A stretch of DNA of 16,877 nt from Caryophanales bacterium (GTDB lineage Bacteria; Bacillota_I; Bacilli_A; RFN20; CAG-826). Shown here piece after piece: positions 7,607 through 15,213 of the stretch (position 1 is the stretch's first letter; each line of letters opens with the position of its first letter). The notes beneath the pieces are model-generated. The model did not search any database and was not told the DNA's origin. It saw only the letters and a list, made by a program, of their open reading frames with translations. The stretch is from positions 1 to 16,877 of the forward strand of contig JAQYPI010000045.1 of assembly GCA_028726925.1 (NCBI GenBank), read 5' to 3'. A program made the position numbers and the translations under genes.

Positions 7607-8800
7607 TCAGATCAAACGCGGCTCCCCGTCCGCCAAAGAGAACGCGAAGCACTTATGCGGCTTCACGGAGCAAGCGACTTCGCCGACGCTCACCTTGGTG
7701 AAAGCGTCGATGACGAACTTGGTATCAGAAAGCTTCTCGCCATGGTCACTCACGAGCATGATGTCGCGGCCCATCGTGAGGATACGCTCGACCTTGAAAT
7801 GGAAATGGTCGGGTTCGGTTCCGCCGATGACGATGCCCTCGGGACGGATGCCGACCGTGACTTCCTGATCGGAAAGGTCGCGCCCAAGTTTCGCGGCGTT
7901 CTCGACTTCTTCCGGGGTGATGACGCGGACGCAATCGTCGCCGACGTAAACCTTGTGGTCGACGATGCGGCCTTTGAAGAGGTTAATCGGCGGGGTGCCG
8001 AGGAAGTTCGCGACGAATTTGTTGCACGGATCGTTATAAACGTCCTGGGGAACGCCTTCTTGCTGCTTGATGCCGAGCTTCATGACGACGATCTTGTCGG
8101 AAATGGACATCGCCTCTTCCTGGTCGTGGGTGACGAAGATCGTGGTGATGCCAGTGGATTGCTGGATGTGGCGGATCTCTTCGCGGGTCTGCAAGCGGAG
8201 GCGGGCGTCGAGGTTGGAAAGCGGCTCGTCGAGGAGGAGGACCTTGGGTTTCTTGACGAGGGCGCGAGCGATGGCGACGCGCTGCTGCTGGCCGCCGGAA
8301 AGTTGGCTCGGCTTGCGCTCGAGATAAGGCTCGATTTGGACGATGCGGGCGGTTTCGCGGACGATTTTGTCGATTTCGTCCTTCGTGAGCTTACGCTTCT
8401 TGTATTCAGGCTTGCCATCCACGTCGAGGCGTTGCTTGCCATCGGGTCCAAGGACGGGTTCCTCGAGACGAAGGTTCGTGAGGGGGAACGCGACGTTCTT
8501 GTAAACGGTCATGTGCGGATAGAGGGCGTAGTTCTGGAAAACGAGGCCGATGCCGCGTTTCTCCGGCTCAAGATCGGTAACGTCTTCATCCCCAAACCAA
8601 ATCTCGCCATCGGTCGGCTCCAAAAGGCCGGAAACCATGTAAAGAGTGGTGGATTTGCCGCAACCGGAAGGGCCAAGGAGGCCAACGAGCTGGCCATCGG
8701 GAATCGTGATGTTCAGCTTGTCGACCGCATGGGTGTCGGGAATGCCCTTTTTGGGGTTTCCCGGGAAAATCTTTGTCAAGTCTTTAATGCGAATTTCCAT
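7607..8800 (-). CDS. ABC transporter ATP-binding protein, MsmX/UgpC/MalK-like
   Basis: This 397-residue cytoplasmic ATPase powers the importer. It has Walker A GPSGCGKST (43-51), Q-loop Gln89, signature LSGGQQQR (167-174), Walker B VLLLDEP (187-193), D-loop SNLDA (195-199) and H-loop His225 in THDQEEAMS. Residues about 235-397 are the C-terminal regulatory region typical of MalK/UgpC proteins (TOBE-like, with VGIRPEGI at 316-323). Between the Q-loop and signature there are about 25 extra residues (around 112-137, LGPDGKQRLDVDGKPEYKK) compared with E. coli MalK. GAGGAG (8811-8816) lies ten bases before the ATG, inside the end of the preceding RDD gene, with which this gene overlaps by 17 bases. 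The catalytic set is complete, so it should be active. Confidence 0.95.
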   Translation of the reverse strand: MEIRIKDLTKIFPGNPKKGIPDTHAVDKLNITIPDGQLVGLLGPSGCGKSTTLYMVSGLLEPTDGEIWFGDEDVTDLEPEKRGIGLVFQNYALYPHMTVYKNVAFPLTNLRLEEPVLGPDGKQRLDVDGKPEYKKRKLTKDEIDKIVRETARIVQIEPYLERKPSQLSGGQQQRVAIARALVKKPKVLLLDEPLSNLDARLRLQTREEIRHIQQSTGITTIFVTHDQEEAMSISDKIVVMKLGIKQQEGVPQDVYNDPCNKFVANFLGTPPINLFKGRIVDHKVYVGDDCVRVITPEEVENAAKLGRDLSDQEVTVGIRPEGIVIGGTEPDHFHFKVERILTMGRDIMLVSDHGEKLSDTKFVIDAFTKVSVGEVACSVKPHKCFAFSLADGEPRLI

Positions 8801-9890
8801 CTTGACCAGGCTCCTCTATGTCGTATTCCGTATGATTATAGGTGGTTTTTCCCGCGTCCTCAATAGAGGAACCTTCGCCTTTCTTAGGCGCCGGGTCCAA
8901 ATGATCGCCCTTCCAAGTCGATAAATACGGGCGGGCTTGCGTCGCCTCCGCTTTCGCTTGCATTTGAAGGTATTCTTCCTTGGAACGATAGATGCTTTGA
9001 TCCGCGCAATCGACCATGTACACGCCGGTCATGTAATCGTGCAGGGCTTGCCCATCCTTTTGGATGAACGCCATGCCGACGTTGAAGAAAAGCGGGATCC
9101 CGAACGTCACGAGCGAAACGAGGACCTCCACGACGAGCATCCACGCGAATCGCCCAAAGAAACGGGGAAACCGCGGTGAAATAGCCCCGGCGGTCAATAG
9201 ACCAAGGCGGAACGTGCGCATCCCAAGGGTTTGGTAGCCTCTCCGGAAGAAAACGAGAGGAACGAGGAACTCGAACACGAAAAAGGAAAGGGCGATAGAA
9301 ACGGGGATAATGGCGACGTTGTAGGTACGGTTCAAGGTCCTGGTCGCCGAGACATAGGCGTCGTTGTTGCTGAGATAAACGAGGGCCTTGGTCATCGCTT
9401 CATCGTAAAAGGCGCAAAGGGTCTCGTCACTCACGATGGGTTCCGGGACGCGCTCAGCGTTCAAGGCAAAATAAAGGGATCCGTCCGCTTGTTTTATCGC
9501 GGATTCTCCGACTTTCTGGGAAACGTAAATGTCCGCGCCCTCCCCGTTTTGAAAACAAGAAACGGGGTCTTCGACATAGAAGGTTTTGAAGTGGTCCTCC
9601 AAGTAGGAGACCCTCTGGGAAGAATCCTCCGCGTAGGTAACTTTCGCGTAATCCGTCACGGTGACGAGATAGTCGTCCGTCTCTTCATAGGTGTAGAGGC
9701 AAGAGTCCCGCGAAACGCGCACATAGGTATCGAACGCTTCGCGGTAAAAGCCGCTGTTCTCGACGATCGTGCGACCCGCGACGAAAAAGCCGAGGGCGAC
9801 GACCGCCATGCAGATGAAATCGAAAAGGAACGCGAACGTCCGTTTCGTCATGGGCGCCTTGAAATACTCGAGGTTAATCGGCTTCTCCAC
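8784..9890 (-). CDS. RDD family membrane protein with large extracytoplasmic loop (second of pair)
   Basis: This is 368 residues from a GTG start at 9890, chosen because AAAGGAGG (9897-9904) stands six bases before it; longer in-frame readings run through the upstream gene. RDD-domain traits are Arg17 and Asp24 flanking the start of the first span (KRTFAFLFDFI), the block YQTLGMRTFRLGLL (219-232), and LHDYMTG (283-289). Spans are likely at about 18-40, 192-215 and 245-275. Between the first two lie about 150 hydrophilic residues, much more than in ordinary RDD proteins and predicted to face outwards. A charged cytoplasmic tail of about 70 residues closes the protein. It overlaps the upstream RDD gene and the downstream ATPase gene by 17 bases each, which ties it to the transporter. 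RDD proteins have no agreed general function; a transporter accessory or small-molecule/ion role is only a guess. Confidence 0.85.
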   Translation of the reverse strand: MEKPINLEYFKAPMTKRTFAFLFDFICMAVVALGFFVAGRTIVENSGFYREAFDTYVRVSRDSCLYTYEETDDYLVTVTDYAKVTYAEDSSQRVSYLEDHFKTFYVEDPVSCFQNGEGADIYVSQKVGESAIKQADGSLYFALNAERVPEPIVSDETLCAFYDEAMTKALVYLSNNDAYVSATRTLNRTYNVAIIPVSIALSFFVFEFLVPLVFFRRGYQTLGMRTFRLGLLTAGAISPRFPRFFGRFAWMLVVEVLVSLVTFGIPLFFNVGMAFIQKDGQALHDYMTGVYMVDCADQSIYRSKEEYLQMQAKAEATQARPYLSTWKGDHLDPAPKKGEGSSIEDAGKTTYNHTEYDIEEPGQDGNSH

Positions 9891-11019
9891 GGCTGGCCTC
9901 CTTTGCTTTGCGCAGCTTTTCTTTCTCGGTCGCCAAAATCGCCATGTCGGTCGTGAAGGTCGCGGTCGAAGAGGCAAGCCCGGAAAGGGACAGGTGGTCC
10001 TTGCGAATGAGGACGCATCCCAACGAAGCGAGGAGGACGAGGGCGCCGAAGAGGAAGAAAACCGAAAGGCGTAGCACGAAATTCCCCGCGGCGATCAAAG
10101 GCATCGAGAAACCGTCGACGCCGAAGATGAACATCGGGACGAGCGGCATGCCGACCGTCAGGCCAAGCATGTCCATGGTCCCACGCAGGAGGATTTGGGA
10201 GGGACGGATGGGCGAACCGTCATACCCACGAGGCTCGAGATGGAGGATTTTCTTCCCGATCGTGGTGCCTTTTTGATGGATGAAGGGAACGAGGAACAGA
10301 AAGATCGCGGAAGACAAAACGAAGGCACCGACCGCGACGGCGGTGAGGCTCAGGTAATACCTCGTGGCGCTTGAAGCGTAGATTTGAAAGCGTTCCTGCA
10401 TATACGGGGTCGTCATCAGCACTTCCCAGGCTTTCTCGAAGGTCGCGTCGAAATCTTCCTTGACCGCACGATAGGCATTGATGGGCTCTGCGTCTTCCTC
10501 GTTGCCAGCAAGATAGGCGGAAAGGGGGGTTCTAATCTCGTCTTTGAGCCATGCGACCTTCGACGCGTCTCCGCCAACGAAAAGAGATCCATCCTGATTG
10601 GATTTACGGATCCCTTCGTTGAAATCGAGGGTGCCCATCGCTTCTTTTCCTTCCGCCTCATAGGTGCAATAAAAGCGATAAAACAAATCGTTCGGGGTTC
10701 CGGTCCCGTCATAGGCAACCAAGGCTTTGGCATAGGTGTAGCAAAGTTGATCCGGGTTTTTGAGGGATCCTTCGTTCGTCCTTTCTTGCAAACCCGATCG
10801 AATCTGCTCCTCGATGATGAGGCTCATTTCTTGTTGGGGGGCGGAGGCAAGGGGACCGAACGTCACGACGTTGACCAAGGCGGCATAGAGAATCATCCCG
10901 ACGAACAGGACGATGAAAAAATCCGCCAAGGAAGCCAGAATCCTTTTCCCGGTCGTGCCGCGAACAAAAACGGGGGTGTCTTCTTCCCCGTTGATTCCGT
11001 GGCGCATCTCGTAATCCAT
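9874..11019 (-). CDS. RDD family membrane protein with large extracytoplasmic loop (first of pair)
   Basis: This is 381 residues from the ATG at 11019; an alternative ATG at 11007 is possible, and neither has a good ribosome binding site. The first span (about 27-50) follows GKRILASLADFF, with the Arg and Asp of the RDD pattern. About 170 hydrophilic residues (51-220) are predicted outside the membrane. Spans at about 224-247, 281-302 and 310-337 follow. The block TTIGKKILHLEPRGYDG (252-268) and ILLRGTMD (276-283) are characteristic of RDD proteins. The C-terminus (about 355-381) is charged and helix-prone. It is the first gene of the operon with the second RDD protein, the ATPase and both permeases. 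The long extracytoplasmic segment does not resemble a family I know. The reading frame is certain, the RDD call good, the function unknown. Confidence 0.8.
   Translation of the reverse strand: MDYEMRHGINGEEDTPVFVRGTTGKRILASLADFFIVLFVGMILYAALVNVVTFGPLASAPQQEMSLIIEEQIRSGLQERTNEGSLKNPDQLCYTYAKALVAYDGTGTPNDLFYRFYCTYEAEGKEAMGTLDFNEGIRKSNQDGSLFVGGDASKVAWLKDEIRTPLSAYLAGNEEDAEPINAYRAVKEDFDATFEKAWEVLMTTPYMQERFQIYASSATRYYLSLTAVAVGAFVLSSAIFLFLVPFIHQKGTTIGKKILHLEPRGYDGSPIRPSQILLRGTMDMLGLTVGMPLVPMFIFGVDGFSMPLIAAGNFVLRLSVFFLFGALVLLASLGCVLIRKDHLSLSGLASSTATFTTDMAILATEKEKLRKAKEASRGEAD
9897..9904 (-). promoter_or_regulatory. Ribosome binding site for the GTG start of the second RDD gene
   Basis: AAAGGAGG on the minus strand, six bases before GTG (9890-9888), lies within the last codons of the first RDD gene. 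It is the strongest such site near this junction, and it decides for the GTG start over a longer reading from 9977. Confidence 0.85.
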
Positions 11020-11031
11020 AGCCTGTAATCT

Positions 11032-11060
11032 AGTATATTCGTTTTTCTTAATAAGAAAAC
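11032..11060 (-). promoter_or_regulatory. Probable promoter of the RDD/ABC operon
   Basis: On the minus strand TATACT (11032-11037) resembles a -10 hexamer. The -35 region is weak: GTTTTC at 11055-11060 with 17 bases, or TTTTCT with 16. Transcription would start near 11025, only about six bases before the ATG at 11019. It directly follows a terminator, whose T-tract it partly shares. Confidence 0.45.
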
Positions 11061-11083
11061 CAAAAAGACCCCTCATCGGGTCT
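11061..11083 (-). terminator. Rho-independent terminator downstream of the broken mini-lipoprotein gene
   Basis: A 6-bp stem AGACCC / GGGTCT (arms 11066-11071 and 11078-11083) with a 6-base loop is followed on the minus strand by TTTTT and then GGTTTTCTT. It lies eight bases after the TAA at 11091-11093. It separates the remnant from the RDD/ABC operon promoter. Confidence 0.65.
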
Positions 11084-11090
11084 CTTAGCT

Positions 11091-11210
11091 TTACGCGAGG
11101 AAGGAGACCATGATGGAGATGCTGCGGTTCGCATCGAATCCCGAGTTCCCTCAAGAAGCGAGAGCCCCGATAAGGCAAACCGGAAGAGCCAACCAAATGT
11201 GTTTTTTCAT
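11091..11210 (-). pseudogene. Remnant of a small lipoprotein gene with TGA at the lipobox cysteine codon
   Basis: The ATG at 11210 has AGGA seven bases upstream and begins a typical lipoprotein signal peptide, MKKHIWLALPVCLIGALAS. The next codon is TGA (11151-11153), at the place where the lipobox cysteine (TGC or TGT) belongs. Behind it the same frame reads GNSGFDANRSISIMVSFLA and stops at TAA (11091-11093). After a Cys, GNSG is just what the mature start of such lipoproteins looks like; compare CGND and CGGG in this window. One base change (TGA to TGC) would restore a 39-residue lipoprotein, still very short. The likely story is a larger binding protein gene that lost its centre and then its cysteine. 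The words ISIMVS faintly recall the start of PstS-type phosphate-binding proteins, but this is weak. A functional short signal-peptide-like leader is an alternative. Confidence 0.5.
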
Positions 11211-11249
11211 TTTCATTTCCTTTTTCTTTCGACGCCCATAGTGTCCGGA

Positions 11250-11276
11250 AAAAGAAAAGGGGGCGACCATACCCCC
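11250..11276 (-). terminator. Probable terminator of the addB-addA operon
   Basis: GGGGG (11272-11276 on the minus strand) pairs with CCCCC (11259-11263) around an 8-base loop, followed by TTTTCTTTTT. It is about 30 bases downstream of the addA stop. The stem is short (5 bp) but all G-C. Confidence 0.55.
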
Positions 11277-11304
11277 AAAAACAAAGTGTATACGTTTCGT
11301 AAAA

Positions 11305-14300
11305 TCAGCGAACTTCGCGATAGGTCGCCTTCGCGATCGAGACGAGATAAAGTCGAATCTCTTCTTCTTTGACGCCAAAGATGCGCGACACGTTGCGTGC
11401 ATAAGTACGCAACTGGCGATCGTAAGCAGGATCGTCGATGTGGGATGACTTGTAATCAACGATGACGTATTTTCCATCCTTCTCATAAAGGAGGTCGATG
11501 AATCCGCTTGTCTCCAGTTGAGTGTCGTAATAACCATATTCAGGGTACACGTTCGCCCCTTTCGCCGCGGCCATCACGGGGATGGAAACGACGCGTTCCA
11601 TGAGTCTGCGATCTCTTGGGTCCTCCACATAGGAAAGGTCCAGGGTTTTGAAATCGAGCAATTCCATGTACCGGTGCAGGGCAACGCCGCGATCAAGAGC
11701 GGCGGTCATCGCGGGGTCCTCCTCAACGACGGGTTGCTTCGAGGCCCGTTCCTTGACGCGAACGGGGAACTCGAGGATGGTGTCGTCCACTTTTTCCGGT
11801 TTCGGCTCAAACGTTGTCGCCGCGAAAGCAAAGACGCCTTCTTCGGCATGATAGAAACACGTTTTGATGGATAGATCATCGGATTGATAGGCGATGCCCA
11901 AAGGATCGCGCTCCCCATCAAAGACATAGGCAAGGGTCGCAAGGGCCTTTTCTGGTTCTTTCGCCATGGCCCCCTTCAATGTCGTCGCAATATCTTGAGA
12001 GGCAGCAGGAGACAAAGCTTCTTCGGAGGCCGACTCAAAACCCTCTTCCGTTTCTCCCTCGTCCGCATCTTGGTTTTCTTCCTCTTCTTGGGGAGATTCA
12101 AAGGTCGAAAGAAACCGAGAATAATCTTGCGCGCTTTGGACGCGACCGCGGCCACTGACCGCCCCGCTTGTCCATTCATAAGAAAGACGGGCGAGCAAAT
12201 CTGGATCCTCCCCTCTTTCCGAAAGAAGCTCGAGATAATGATCCAGGAGAATATTCTCGACCTCCCTCACCGCTTCAAGATTCTCCTGACGGGGATCGAA
12301 AACGTCATGTCGTTTCTTTTTCTCGTCAAAGATCGCGCGGGCAAAGGGCTGCAGTTCCGAACAAAATAGGGGAGACGTTGACGCGTTTTCGCGCATCAAG
12401 CAAGCCTTATAACGCAGAAGGTCCGCCTTTTTCAAAACGCCTTCGGCCACCATTTTCTCTAGATAGGAAGGATTGATCTCCAAAAGCGGACCGCACCCAG
12501 AGAGCAACGAATGCAAATTTTCTTTCTCGGCCTTCTGGAATTGACGGAAGGGGTTCCCGACGAAGATCACCGTGTTTTCCGCTCGGGTCAATGCAACGTA
12601 ATATAGGCGAACGTGCTCATCGACTTCGCCGTTGTTCCGCCCTTCCGAAAGGATGCGGTTTTCCACGATCGACTGATTGACGTCGAGATGGGGATTCTCC
12701 TCGTCTTCGAAGAAGGAGAAGTCGAATTCTTTGGGAAGAGCAAAGCCAAAGCGCGAAGAAAAGGGCTTGGGTCCTTTGGAGACGGGCGTCTTTGCTAGTT
12801 CGTTGCAGGAAGCGGGAAGATAGACGACTTTTTGTTCAAGCCCCTTGGAGGCGTGAATGGTCATGAGGTCCACCGCATTCTCGGACCGGACGATGGTATC
12901 GGCTCGATAAGGCAAGTCGTATTTCGACATGCTCGACATGAGTTTCACGAAGCTCTCAAGGCCTTCCCCGATGCTCTCTTCTTCAGAAATCAGGGCATAC
13001 AGGGAGTCGATTTTCGAGATAAGATCGCCAACCGTCCCCACGTGGTTCAATTTCTCAATCACGCCGAAATCAGAGAGCAAATCCAAGAAGACACTCCGGA
13101 ACGAACCATCTTTATGGGCGACCGCGAAAGCCTCGATTTTCCGCCAAAGAGGATCCTTGGCGAGCGCTTCCAAGACCTTTGTTTTCTCCCGGGCAGCGAG
13201 CAAGGAATAGATTTCCTCGTCCGAGCGATTCCCGATATAGCTTCGCGCGACCGAAACGAAGAGATGCGCGGCGTCGATGGAATGGTCGCCATAGAAATAG
13301 CAAAGGAGGCCGAACAAGGACTGCAAGACCGTTATGGGGTCGATTTCGCGCAGGTTATCCGACAGGAGATTGTTGAGTTTGACCCCCGCTCGATTGAAAA
13401 GGCGTTGATACAAACCAAAATGCGTTTTCTTCCGCATCAAGATCACGAAATCCGAATAACGGCAAGGACGGATATGGGGGTTTGAGGATCGATCATAGAC
13501 AAGGTATCCGCTCGAAACCTTCTTTTGGATGTCGGAAAGGATCGCTTGGGCTTCTAGCGCGACTTCTTGAGCAACGGTGTAATTCCCGTTCTCTAGGAAG
13601 ATTTCCTGAATCCCGAAATCCGCGTAAGGCTCCGAGTAGAGATTCACTTGTTCGTCATAGGCGAGTCTTTCCATCGGATCGGAATAATCGACTCCCCCAT
13701 GGCTCAAACGCATATACTTTTCGAAAACCACGTTGAGATGGGAAAGCAGGCCTGGCCCCGAACGGTAGTTCTTGTTCATGGCGATGACGCGATGCCCTTT
13801 TCCGTCTAGATAACGCTTCTGCCGATCCTTGAAAAGTTCAACGTTCGAATTGCGGAAGGCATAGATCGATTGTTTGGAATCCCCGACGCAGAAAAGGTGG
13901 GCCCTCGTCCCTTTCCGGTTTGGTTTTAGCAAGCTTTCCAAGAAAACTTCCTGGGCATCGTTCGTGTCTTGGTATTCGTCGACCATGATGTAGCGGAAGC
14001 GCGTGCGTACTTCCTCAGCAATATCCTCGTATTCGGGGGCGGTCAAAAGTTCAAGCGCAAAGGAGGAGATGTCTTCGAATGTGAAGGACGCCATCGCCTT
14101 TTTGCTCAGGATCATCTGCTCGTTGAATTCGCGCAGGATTTCCAAAACGAGGGCATACAGGGGTCGGTCTTTTTCCCAAATCACCTTCGTTTCGTTAAGG
14201 GTTGGGCAGAGGGCGAGGGCATTGATGATCGAATCCTTTCTCCCATATGCCTTCTTGAGTTCTTTCCACGCGGCATCAAGCCTTTCCTTTTCCTCCTTCG

Positions 14301-15213
14301 CAACCCCGGGACGCGAAGAACGCGTGGGGAAAAGCTTTTTGTTAGCGTCTCCAAAAGCCCGCGCTTCGTCTAGGAAAGAGTCCTCCGGCGTATCGATCAG
14401 ATTCAAAATGGCTTGATGGGCGGGCATGGCGTAGGCCGAATCCTCGAATTGGTAGGAATGGGGATCTTCTTGCCAAAAAGCGGGGTCGGAGAGCAAGGTT
14501 TCCGAAGCGATTCCGCGAGCGACCTCCCCTTCGAAATGGGCTTTGCAAAGCACTTCAAGCAAGGACGTTTTCGCTTCTTTGATGAAATCGCGATAGGCGT
14601 AAGCCAAGAATTCATCGGTAAGGAAATCCTCTTCATAATGTTCATAGAACCGGCGCTTTTTCGCGGGGACGAATTTCGCGACCTCGTGATAAATCCCGAG
14701 CAGCCATTGCCTCAGGGGTTTGTCGTTTTTCCACGAGAAACGCTCAATTAGGGACGCCATGATCTCTCGTTTTTCCGGATTGTCGTAACGCCTTTTCAAG
14801 ACGGAATCGAGGATATCGTTTTCTTTGACGGCGAGGACGGATTCGTCCGCGACCATGAAGGAATCCGGCAAGCCAAGGCGGTCGGAATAGGCGCGGACGA
14901 GATCCCCATTGAAGGAATCGAACGTTTGGATGTGGGCGCTTTGCATCTCCGCGGCCAAAGCTTCTTTTTCTTTCCCTTCCGAAGCGAAGCGGGCAACGAT
15001 TCTCGTCTTCATCTCGTGGGCGGCATTGTTCGTGAACGTCAAAACGAGGAGTTCGCTTGGCTTTAAGCCAATGGAAGGATCGCTGATGATGCGGTAGACC
15101 CTTTCGGAAAGCGTCTTAGTTTTCCCGGACCCCGCGCCGGCGGAAATCAGGATGTCTTCGTCGATGCCGGCGGAAATCGCCATCGCTTGTTCTTTGTTGA
15201 AGCCCATGGTCAT
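11305..15213 (-). CDS. addA: ATP-dependent helicase/nuclease subunit A
   Basis: This 1302-residue UvrD-type (SF1A) 3'-5' helicase with a C-terminal PD-(D/E)XK nuclease is the AddA half of the double-strand-break resection enzyme that loads RecA. Motifs in order: Walker A SAGAGSGKT (about 24-32), DEAD-like VDEYQDTN (about 411-418), motif III VGDSKQSIYAFR, motif V MTIHASKGLEQK (about 784-795), motif VI YYVALTRAENT (about 868-878). The nuclease domain has GVALHRYM (about 1175), GFIDLL (about 1237) and IVDYKSS (about 1251-1257). A very acidic linker (EEEENQDADEGETEEG and flanks, coded around 11990-12115) separates helicase and nuclease parts. The ATG at 15213 overlaps the addB stop as ATGA behind AAGGAGGAGG; a second ATG at 15207 has better spacing and cannot be excluded. 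It is slightly longer than B. subtilis AddA (about 1232). Confidence 0.95.
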   Translation of the reverse strand: MTMGFNKEQAMAISAGIDEDILISAGAGSGKTKTLSERVYRIISDPSIGLKPSELLVLTFTNNAAHEMKTRIVARFASEGKEKEALAAEMQSAHIQTFDSFNGDLVRAYSDRLGLPDSFMVADESVLAVKENDILDSVLKRRYDNPEKREIMASLIERFSWKNDKPLRQWLLGIYHEVAKFVPAKKRRFYEHYEEDFLTDEFLAYAYRDFIKEAKTSLLEVLCKAHFEGEVARGIASETLLSDPAFWQEDPHSYQFEDSAYAMPAHQAILNLIDTPEDSFLDEARAFGDANKKLFPTRSSRPGVAKEEKERLDAAWKELKKAYGRKDSIINALALCPTLNETKVIWEKDRPLYALVLEILREFNEQMILSKKAMASFTFEDISSFALELLTAPEYEDIAEEVRTRFRYIMVDEYQDTNDAQEVFLESLLKPNRKGTRAHLFCVGDSKQSIYAFRNSNVELFKDRQKRYLDGKGHRVIAMNKNYRSGPGLLSHLNVVFEKYMRLSHGGVDYSDPMERLAYDEQVNLYSEPYADFGIQEIFLENGNYTVAQEVALEAQAILSDIQKKVSSGYLVYDRSSNPHIRPCRYSDFVILMRKKTHFGLYQRLFNRAGVKLNNLLSDNLREIDPITVLQSLFGLLCYFYGDHSIDAAHLFVSVARSYIGNRSDEEIYSLLAAREKTKVLEALAKDPLWRKIEAFAVAHKDGSFRSVFLDLLSDFGVIEKLNHVGTVGDLISKIDSLYALISEEESIGEGLESFVKLMSSMSKYDLPYRADTIVRSENAVDLMTIHASKGLEQKVVYLPASCNELAKTPVSKGPKPFSSRFGFALPKEFDFSFFEDEENPHLDVNQSIVENRILSEGRNNGEVDEHVRLYYVALTRAENTVIFVGNPFRQFQKAEKENLHSLLSGCGPLLEINPSYLEKMVAEGVLKKADLLRYKACLMRENASTSPLFCSELQPFARAIFDEKKKRHDVFDPRQENLEAVREVENILLDHYLELLSERGEDPDLLARLSYEWTSGAVSGRGRVQSAQDYSRFLSTFESPQEEEENQDADEGETEEGFESASEEALSPAASQDIATTLKGAMAKEPEKALATLAYVFDGERDPLGIAYQSDDLSIKTCFYHAEEGVFAFAATTFEPKPEKVDDTILEFPVRVKERASKQPVVEEDPAMTAALDRGVALHRYMELLDFKTLDLSYVEDPRDRRLMERVVSIPVMAAAKGANVYPEYGYYDTQLETSGFIDLLYEKDGKYVIVDYKSSHIDDPAYDRQLRTYARNVSRIFGVKEEEIRLYLVSIAKATYREVR

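Larger units (their letters stand above)
11084..11304. other. Spacer between addA and the RDD/ABC operon
   Basis: These 221 bases lie between the addA stop and the second terminator stem. They hold the probable addA terminator (about 11250-11276), a short stretch with a ribosome binding site (AAGGA), and the broken mini-lipoprotein frame. I see no tRNA, riboswitch-like structure or insertion-sequence end here. Confidence 0.6.

Noticed and set aside
7487..8866. A 459-codon plus-strand frame
   Set aside because: It is antisense to the ABC ATPase gene, which has every catalytic motif on the minus strand.
11151..11153. TGA read as selenocysteine or as another amino acid
   Set aside because: TGA ends several intact genes in this window (2310, 6502, 7607, 11305, 15210). 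I saw no convincing selenocysteine-type hairpin right after it, and the frame ends 19 codons later. A nonsense change is simpler.
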